Shown in pieces: positions 20,601 through 24,919 of a stretch of 24,919 nucleotides of DNA. The DNA comes from JANXQG01 sp037147235 (GTDB lineage: Bacteria > Planctomycetota > Planctomycetia > Pirellulales > Thermoguttaceae). The stretch lies in the NCBI GenBank assembly GCA_037147235.1, contig JBAWVO010000067.1, positions 1 to 24,919 of the forward strand. Reading direction: 5' to 3'. Below the pieces are notes generated by a model. That model was not told where the DNA came from, ran no database searches, and saw only the letters and a list, made by a program, of their open reading frames with translations. Every line of letters starts with the position of its first letter. The first letter of the stretch is position 1. Both the position numbers and the translations under genes were made by a program.

Positions 20601-20723
20601 GCCATCCGGCGTGGTGAGGATGTAGATTGAACCCGAATGTTGCCAACCGACATTCTGAGCAAAGGCATGGGGTGCGAGAACAGCGAACCAAGCGATGGCA
20701 AGAAATAGCGATATTTTTTTCAT
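17643..20723 (-). CDS. Secreted DUF2341-LamG SGNH/sialate-O-acetylesterase-type esterase
   Basis: The 1026-residue product starts with a signal peptide (MKKISLFLAIAWFAVLAPHA). It continues with DUF2341 (~25-115, WQHSGSIYILTTPDGANLPA), a LamG/concanavalin-like module (~135-330, VVHTYENRDSRVYINGQLEG), Ig-like segments (~345-640), an esterase core (~675-910) and a C-terminal beta domain. The core has GQSN with Ser688, FWHQGE, and His894 in GPCHFPPAGY; the usual Asp before the His is absent, as in its paralogue at 9322-13863. It is colinear with the C-terminal two-thirds of that paralogue and lacks the two extra LamG modules. A 16-residue insertion (residues near 588-603) comes from a palindromic repeat. 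Predicted to deacetylate a polysaccharide outside the cytoplasm. A weak GAGAGG precedes the ATG by about 14 bases. The stop codon abuts the repeat at 17533-17642. Confidence 0.9.
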   Translation of the reverse strand: MKKISLFLAIAWFAVLAPHAFAQNVGWQHSGSIYILTTPDGANLPATASEEGFPMLVRLNKDWFNFSQTKANGADIRFFTSTNTPLPYQIEQWDAINGIASIWVRIPTIKGNACQELKMVWGKADAASESKGSAVFNASNGYLSVWHMDEPVKDEVGTITSKDEGTTPIRGIIGQARHFAGRQGISGGEHLTTYPSGTGPMTTEAWFRAEKPNTTVLAWGKEQRPGKVMMNFLSPPRVAIQCYFADVEAKSLLAMNQWYHVVHTYENRDSRVYINGQLEGASTPILDIPKTSSLWIGGWYGNYSFVGDIDEVRISKVVRSADWVKLQFENQKPIQTLTGPVVQSGEEQGAESRERGEFSVSPAQVTVLEGQSATLSAQAGGAQKVYWILKRDGRLWPVSDRITPNLKETVVAADRFAFTFDAGRVTRDKSATVQFKAVYAHEVKTLDIPITIKEAIPEPVFSLEAPATWDGRAMIEVLPRIANQSEMQAKGAGQLNYAWNVSGMAVIKEIKPGRLILKRAQNSGKLIVTATVDNGGEPTTQTIQIAVKEPLKDAWVQRTPDKDEKPVDNQFYARDDKNEGTLYYNGMLPSPPAPLPSTGEGSKLPSTPAPLGVVGDSILLKVYADGQVFKTESQKLTAERTYAFSVKLKPGLIKYQVEFGIRSGKSETILQTVTNLVCGDAYLIDGQSNGLATDWGPGEHLDTSEWIRSFGSNNGDVSKGWCNAVRRHGAGEIGCWGMDLAKQLVESQKIPICIINGAAGGTLIEVHQRNTTNPTDKETIYGRLLNRIEKARLTHGIRGTFWHQGENNQGSQGETGGYGWEKYEQYFVEMLAAWKQDYPNIQHYYLFQIWPNSCSMGGTRHSDKLRDVQRLLPRLYSNMSVMSTLGIKPIGPCHFPPAGYAEMAKLIAALVERDNYGKVFDKSITPPDLKRAYYMSGKKDEIALEFDQPMAWADSLISEFYLDGEKGRVVEGATSGNVVRLKLTATTTAKTITYLVDRKWSDKNLLCGQNGIAALTFFEVEIDAPH
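18913..18960. repeat. 48-bp in-frame palindromic repeat insertion within the esterase gene
   Basis: Relative to the paralogue (which reads LPSPPAPLGAVAES), this gene reads LPSPPAPLPSTGEGSK followed by LPSTPAPLGVVGDS. The extra 48 bp contains a hairpin, CCCCTC-g-CCCG-TACT-CGGG-a-GAGGGG, at 18921-18946. The coding-strand wording (CCCTCACCCCCGGCCCCTCT, then a GC-rich palindrome) is that of a very common dispersed bacterial repeat that often encodes PSPPAPLP. The neighbouring 20-bp phrase shared by both paralogues (10585-10604 and 18893-18912) is probably an older fragment of the same repeat. The length is exactly 16 codons, so the frame survives. Confidence 0.75.
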
Positions 20724-20803
20724 ATTGTGAAATTCAACCTCTCATTTTGGCGCAGGTGTTACACGGGAAGGTGATATTGGTCGTTCCAGCCATCCAGGCA
20801 AGA

Positions 20804-22156
20804 CTACAACGTCCAGCCCTGGCGATACTCGGTTTGGACGTATTGGTTGGCTTCGGGCAGGTTCGTGATCTTGAGGTTCGCAGCGTCCCAGAGTATCCGG
20901 GTTTCCACGCGCTTGGCGAGGTTGCCCAAAAGGCACATTTCGGTCAAGGGACCGGAGTAGGCAAAGTCGGCTCCGGCGGGCTGGCCGGTCTTGCACGCGC
21001 GAACCCAATCCATTTCATGCGATCCCTTGACGCGGGGCAGTGTTTTGGCGGGGTGCTTTGCTTCGCGCATCTTCGCCTCGGGGATGATTCGCGGGCTGTC
21101 GCCGTAGACGCCGCAGAGGATCGTGCCCTTGGTTCCTTTCATGAGCACGCCTCCTTCGGCCGGCAAACGGCGGCCGTCTTCCAGATCGTCCGGCCGCGGC
21201 GGCTGCAAACCTTCGTACCAAGTCAGTTTTACCGGCGGCAGCCCCTGACGCTCGGGGAAGCAAAAGGTGATAACGGCAGACAGGGGATGTACTTCCGCCG
21301 TGTTGCCGCAGCAAGTCGCGTCGATGCTTGTCGGCGGGCCGAGCTTCAACGCCGAATAGACCGAATCCAGGGTATGCGCGCCGCGGTCGCCCATCATACC
21401 GCAGCCGAAATCCCACCAGCAACGCCATGTCTGAGGATGATACGCCCGATGGTAAGGACGCACGCGAGCCGGCCCGAGCCACAGATCCCAGTTCAGTCCG
21501 GCGGGCAGGGCGAGCGTTTCCTTCGGCCGCTCCGACCACGATGAACTCCAAGAGGCATGGCCCCAGGGATAATACGACAGGCTGCACCAGGCATCAACCT
21601 CGCGGACCTCGCCGATCAGGCCGGCCCAGATCCACTCGCAGATCAGCCGGATGCCTTCGCCCGAGTGACCTTGGATGCCCATCTGCGTGGCGACCTTGGT
21701 CTCCTTGGCGGCGCGGGCAAGCATCCGGGCTTCGTAAATGTCGTGGGTCAACGGTTTCTGGCAGTACACATGTTTGCCGGCCCGCATCGCAGCCATGGCG
21801 ATCACCGCATGGGTGTGGTCGGGTGTGCCGATCACTACACCGTCGATGTCTTTCTGCTTGTCGAGCATTTCGCGGTAATCGACGTAAGTTTTTGCACGGG
21901 GATACTGCTTGAATGTATGGGCGGCGTAGCCGTGATCCACATCGCACAGCGCCACGATGTTTTCGGAGCGGAGGCTTTGCAGGTTCGCCCCACCCATGCC
22001 TCCGACGCCGATGCCGGCGATGTTCATTTTTTCACTGGGTGGGATGTTTCGCGGACCGCCCAGCACATGCCTCGGCACAATGCTCAGTGTGGCGGCAACG
22101 CCAGCCAGCAGGCGGCCCTTCTTGAGGAAATCACGGCGAGTGGATGTACTATACAT
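20804..22156 (-). CDS. Tat-exported Gfo/Idh/MocA-family oxidoreductase
   Basis: Start 22156 is chosen over the in-frame ATG at 22246 because AAGGAG lies 7 bases upstream and a twin-arginine signal follows at once (STSTRRDFLKKGRLLAGVAA). The longer form would also overlap the preceding gene. The 450-residue product has a Rossmann dinucleotide-binding fold (MNIAGIGVGGMGG, glycines 48/50/53), CDVDHGYAA at the end of the second strand, the family lysine Lys134 in YCQKPLTHD, and the WDLWLGPARVRPYHRAYHPQ segment with GDRGAHTLD typical of exported PVC members. Members oxidise or reduce sugars and polyols with NAD(P); a minority (GH109) are NAD-dependent glycosidases, which cannot be excluded. Export with a bound cofactor fits the Tat route. 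It lies 80 bp upstream of the DUF2341-LamG-esterase gene and 73 bp after the esterase at 22230. Confidence 0.92.
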   Translation of the reverse strand: MYSTSTRRDFLKKGRLLAGVAATLSIVPRHVLGGPRNIPPSEKMNIAGIGVGGMGGANLQSLRSENIVALCDVDHGYAAHTFKQYPRAKTYVDYREMLDKQKDIDGVVIGTPDHTHAVIAMAAMRAGKHVYCQKPLTHDIYEARMLARAAKETKVATQMGIQGHSGEGIRLICEWIWAGLIGEVREVDAWCSLSYYPWGHASWSSSWSERPKETLALPAGLNWDLWLGPARVRPYHRAYHPQTWRCWWDFGCGMMGDRGAHTLDSVYSALKLGPPTSIDATCCGNTAEVHPLSAVITFCFPERQGLPPVKLTWYEGLQPPRPDDLEDGRRLPAEGGVLMKGTKGTILCGVYGDSPRIIPEAKMREAKHPAKTLPRVKGSHEMDWVRACKTGQPAGADFAYSGPLTEMCLLGNLAKRVETRILWDAANLKITNLPEANQYVQTEYRQGWTL

Positions 22157-22229
22157 GGCATGTCTCCTTGCGTGGCGGTGCGCGGCGGTGTTTTCATTTT
22201 GCTCTTCCTCTGCGGTCGCACCGACACGA

Positions 22230-23651
22230 CTAATTGTTTTCTTCATGAAGTGTGCTGACCGAGAAATTACGTTCGTCGGTGAGCATTAGAAAGTAAGCGG
22301 TGACTTTCTTATCTTTCGGAAGTTCCGCTGAAATTGTTTGTGTGTTGACGTCGAGCTTCGCCGGGATCGAATCCCAATATCGCGGTTTCCAAGGTCCGCC
22401 ATCACATGTGTACACCAATGACGCACGGCGAGCCTCTACGGAACCACGGTAGGTTGCGATGACCGTTTGATTCTCACGTTTTATTCTGCTGACTTGAAGA
22501 AAAGGCGTTCCATAATCGATAATACTATCGATGTAGGGTTCAACCTCACGAATATCCCAACGATGCTGATGCACAATCCGAATGATTAAACAAATCGTCA
22601 CCGGCCCTTGTGATTGAAGAGCGGATTTTTTCATTGTGTTCATCGGAAAATGGGAATCGTTTGTTCCATTGGTGAACATCATCGCGCATTTCGCATTTTT
22701 TGTGTGGCTGGACGGGTCATACAGTGCAACCCATTTCAGCATATTTTTCTTCGACATTCTTTGGTTCAAGAGTCCCTCCCATGCACCGTGTTCGTGAAAG
22801 AATCCACACCCAAAGACCGGAACGACCACTTTAAGTTTTGGATCAAAACCCGCGATAATGCTGCTCAAATACCCGCCCCAACTGATGCCTGTCGCGCCGA
22901 TACGCTCTTTATCGATTTCCGGAAATGATTCGAGAAGTGCGTGACCGCGCACGATCGCCGAAATGGCTTGATACGCCCAAATGTCGCGTGGATTTCTTTT
23001 CAGTTTTGCGTCGGGAGTCGTGTCGGTAGGTGCGCCGCGACGCAGGGGACTCAGCGAAATAAAACCGTACTCTTTGGCATCAACTCCATCGGGGGTATCG
23101 ATCGACGCACCGAAAATGGTGTTGTCTTCAATACCTGGGATACCATCTTGCATCCGTTCACCATCGGAACCACATCCTTTAAGGTCGAAAATCAGCGCGG
23201 CGTAACCACGTCGGGCCCAATGTTCGGCCCAATCAGGAAACGCGGTTCCACCACCACCGTGAATCAGGATCATTGCGGGAAATGGGCCTTTGCCATCAGG
23301 ACGTGCGTAACGCGCAAAAATCCGAGTCGGCTTGCCGCGATACGGAACGCTATCAAAATAAAGTTCGCGGACATATCCTTGAAGTGGATTAGAACTCAGT
23401 GGATCGGAAAACGATATGCCTCTCATGCGGTAGAAGTCGCGGGTGATCGGTTTCTTTTCGCCCCAAGTGACCTGCTTCGGACAAACGAACATCTCCTTGA
23501 AGTTCCAGAGCGTGTCGAAGTCTTCCTGGGTGACAACATCGGCGTCATCGGCAGCGCGTGCCGTGTTTTCGCACGACATGGTTAAGAAAAACACCAGCAT
23601 GAGTGTCCCAATTGCACTAAAAGCAGACACACGGTTTAATAGGTAATGCAT
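22230..23651 (-). CDS. Exported alpha/beta-hydrolase (acetylxylan-esterase / dienelactone-hydrolase-like)
   Basis: Two adjacent ATGs (23654, 23651) follow GGAG; 23651 has the better 6-base spacing. A longer in-frame start (23783) would overlap the upstream gene and is rejected. The 473-residue product has a signal peptide whose hydrophobic core is AIGTLMLVFFLTMSC; the Cys may be a lipoprotein site, though the lipobox is imperfect. The catalytic fold shows FPAMILIHGGGGTAFPDWAE (oxyanion region), nucleophile Ser257 in GATGISWGGY, Asp332 in NGTNDSHFP, and His363 (or His361) in VHQHRWD: a complete triad in family order. Similar exported proteins are annotated as acetylxylan esterases. A role in removing acetyl or other acyl groups from glycans fits the two SGNH-type esterases downstream. 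G+C is visibly lower than in the genes to its left. Confidence 0.88.
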   Translation of the reverse strand: MHYLLNRVSAFSAIGTLMLVFFLTMSCENTARAADDADVVTQEDFDTLWNFKEMFVCPKQVTWGEKKPITRDFYRMRGISFSDPLSSNPLQGYVRELYFDSVPYRGKPTRIFARYARPDGKGPFPAMILIHGGGGTAFPDWAEHWARRGYAALIFDLKGCGSDGERMQDGIPGIEDNTIFGASIDTPDGVDAKEYGFISLSPLRRGAPTDTTPDAKLKRNPRDIWAYQAISAIVRGHALLESFPEIDKERIGATGISWGGYLSSIIAGFDPKLKVVVPVFGCGFFHEHGAWEGLLNQRMSKKNMLKWVALYDPSSHTKNAKCAMMFTNGTNDSHFPMNTMKKSALQSQGPVTICLIIRIVHQHRWDIREVEPYIDSIIDYGTPFLQVSRIKRENQTVIATYRGSVEARRASLVYTCDGGPWKPRYWDSIPAKLDVNTQTISAELPKDKKVTAYFLMLTDERNFSVSTLHEENN

Positions 23652-23706
23652 CATTTTCTCCAAAGGGTCTAGGGTGAAGTGGTCTTGTGGAACTGGAATA
23701 AACGGT

Positions 23707-24681
23707 TTAGCGCAAAGCGGGACCTGCCTTGAGAACATTGTCGTCGATAATTTGCACGGTCGAAAGCGTGGTGAGTTGAGCATAGTTCATATATTCCCAA
23801 ACGATTTTCTTGTCTTTCGTGACCTCCGTGATTTGTGGCAAAAGTTGAACACCACGACCGCCCGATTGCCAGTTGACGAAGACGGTGTTGCCGTTCGGCA
23901 GACGTTGAAGTCCGGAAACGTAACGGAGTGGCCGGTTGGGCAGTTCATTTTCGGTGATTTTCCAGACCTCTTTTGCATTTTTATCGAACTCAAGGATCTC
24001 GTGTCCATTTCCACCAGAGACCAAGGTATTGCCGTTCGGGAGTCTTATGCCAACAAAGGCATGGAGCGACACTGGAAATGTTCGGATCAGTTTGCCTGTG
24101 CTATCGACCTCGTAAAGATTTTTATTTTCGCCTTCCTTCGTCTCGGACATCAGTCCATAAAGATAGGTTCCTTCGGGGGTTTTACGGACGTGCCGGAAGA
24201 GGGCATGGGGATTCGTGATGGTGGTGTTGACGACAATGTCCACGACAATTTTCCCTTGACGGTCGATCTCAAGAATTCTTGGAGGAATGCAGCTTTTCGC
24301 AACCACGACATTCCCGTTCGGTAACGACTGCGCGGAATGAATCTCGCCTCCAACAGGTGCGTCGGAACTTCTGTACTGCCAGACCGGTTCGCCTTGTCGT
24401 GTAATCATTTTCGCGCCGCGCGTGTACGTATAGAGTATATTGCCGTCTTGTGTCATGCAGGCGTCGTTACAGTCATCGGTCACGCGCAGCAACCACTCAA
24501 GTTTGCCTTGCAGATCAATCAAAGCGATACGATAGGTTCCCCTGCCACCGAGCAGCATTCGATGGCTTTCTCCTTTCGTGATCGGTAGGATCGGTGGTTT
24601 ATTTTCCGACTGGGCCGAAAGTGTGGAAAGAGCGGTCAGAAATAGGGTGAGTGTCAAGCCGAACAGAAACAAGTTGCGCAT
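23707..24681 (-). CDS. Secreted beta-propeller protein (NHL/PQQ-like repeats)
   Basis: The 324-residue product starts with a signal peptide (MRNLFLFGLTLTLFLTALST), preceded by GGAG at 7 bases. The rest is repeated beta-blade units: IALIDLQGKLEWLLRV, MITRQGEPVWQYRSSD, ILEIDRQGKIVVDIVV, LYEVDSTGKLIRTFPV, ILEFDKNAKEVWKITE and ITEVTKDKKIVWEYMN, alternating with LPNGNVVV / LPNGNTLV / LPNGNTVF turns. This makes about six blades, as in PQQ-like, NHL or arylsulfotransferase-type propellers. No catalytic motif is recognised. Such proteins in PVC genomes are often of unknown function and may bind ligands or partners. It is the first visible gene of the minus-strand series, 55 bp upstream of the esterase, and shares that gene's lower G+C. 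An enzyme role cannot be excluded. Confidence 0.88.
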   Translation of the reverse strand: MRNLFLFGLTLTLFLTALSTLSAQSENKPPILPITKGESHRMLLGGRGTYRIALIDLQGKLEWLLRVTDDCNDACMTQDGNILYTYTRGAKMITRQGEPVWQYRSSDAPVGGEIHSAQSLPNGNVVVAKSCIPPRILEIDRQGKIVVDIVVNTTITNPHALFRHVRKTPEGTYLYGLMSETKEGENKNLYEVDSTGKLIRTFPVSLHAFVGIRLPNGNTLVSGGNGHEILEFDKNAKEVWKITENELPNRPLRYVSGLQRLPNGNTVFVNWQSGGRGVQLLPQITEVTKDKKIVWEYMNYAQLTTLSTVQIIDDNVLKAGPALR

Positions 24682-24868
24682 GGTGGTTCTCCAAAAAGGT
24701 TGACGGAAACTTGCAGCCGTTCAAAATCCAGCCCACGCCGGATTCCGCCTAACGGCACCACCATGAGTCTGACGTGTCGGCCCCGAGAAGTCAAGCCAGC
24801 AGGCGACCGTGTCGGCCGTCGAAGAATCTTTCGGATGAACCGGTCGTCAGGGGCTGGGTTGGCGATAA
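24682..24868. other. Upstream intergenic region of the minus-strand series; no gene seen
   Basis: No convincing ORF lies here. The region returns to high G+C compared with the flanking propeller gene. It contains a 9-bp direct repeat GTGTCGGCC (24774-24782 and 24809-24817). I see no clear -35/-10 pair for the minus strand; if this is the operon promoter, it is not of an obvious consensus type. An intergenic repeat begins at 24869. Confidence 0.45.
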
Positions 24869-24919
24869 GGACCGGCGCAGAAATAACTGTCGTGTTTTGC
24901 CCACTCGCCGAGCGGGGGC
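24869..24919. repeat. Copy C of the inverted-terminus intergenic repeat, cut by window end
   Basis: From 24869 the sequence follows the left part of the element at 17533: GGACCGGCGCA, then AATAACTGTCGTGTTTTGC and CTCGCCGAGCGGGGGC, with only a few mismatches over 51 bp, ending at the window edge before the core hairpin. It is in the same orientation as copies A and B. It carries the left terminal arm that copy A lacks, and it is preceded by TAA where copy B has TTA. Confidence 0.75.

Noticed and set aside
23652..23783. N-terminal extension of the alpha/beta-hydrolase to 23783
   Set aside because: It would overlap the end of the propeller gene and bury the signal peptide; GGAG immediately precedes the internal start.
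24682..24919. Promoter for the minus-strand series
   Set aside because: No convincing -35/-10 pair was found, and the series may begin further right, outside the window.

Overview
The window (about 25 kb, mostly near 58-60% G+C by eye) reads as part of a secreted polysaccharide-degradation locus from a bacterium of the Planctomycetota-Verrucomicrobiota-Lentisphaerota (PVC) type. The placement is an inference. It rests on the protein kinds (DUF6288-like PDZ/HEAT proteins, Tat-exported Gfo/Idh/MocA oxidoreductases, DUF2341-LamG-acylesterase fusions, right-handed beta-helix proteins), the near-universal export signals, and the intergenic repeat style. No 16S gene, tRNA, ribosomal protein, phage gene, CRISPR array or transposase gene is visible.

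Layout. A plus-strand gene cut by the left edge (1-1212, probable alpha/alpha-toroid protein) converges on a 633-bp gene-free, repeat-bearing gap. Everything else is one minus-strand series of nine genes, transcribed right to left: a beta-propeller protein (23707-24681), an alpha/beta-hydrolase esterase (22230-23651), a Tat-exported oxidoreductase (20804-22156), a DUF2341-LamG-SGNH esterase (17643-20723), a GH106-like glycosidase (13860-17498), a second, larger LamG-esterase (9322-13863), a GH2 glycosidase (6965-9274), a DUF6288-like PDZ/HEAT protein (4299-6797) and a beta-helix-PDZ protein (1846-4269). Gaps are -4 to 167 bp. The glycosidase at 13860 and the esterase at 13863 overlap by ATGA.

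Working together (inference): nearly every product carries an export signal. The set combines a rhamnosidase-type GH106-like enzyme, a GH2 beta-glycosidase, three candidate deacetylases, a beta-helix protein that may be a lyase or hydrolase, carbohydrate-binding LamG modules and an oxidoreductase. This suits stepwise removal of acetyl groups and side-chain sugars from an acetylated, rhamnose-containing glycan. No sulfatase, TonB/SusCD pair, transporter or regulator is in view, so the substrate and uptake route stay open.

The most distinctive DNA features are (i) a ~110-bp repeat with 24-bp terminal inverted repeats and a core hairpin, seen in three gaps of the minus-strand series, one copy abutting a stop codon; (ii) a 48-bp in-frame insertion of a palindromic dispersed repeat inside one of the twin esterase genes; and (iii) a lower-G+C block holding the two rightmost genes.
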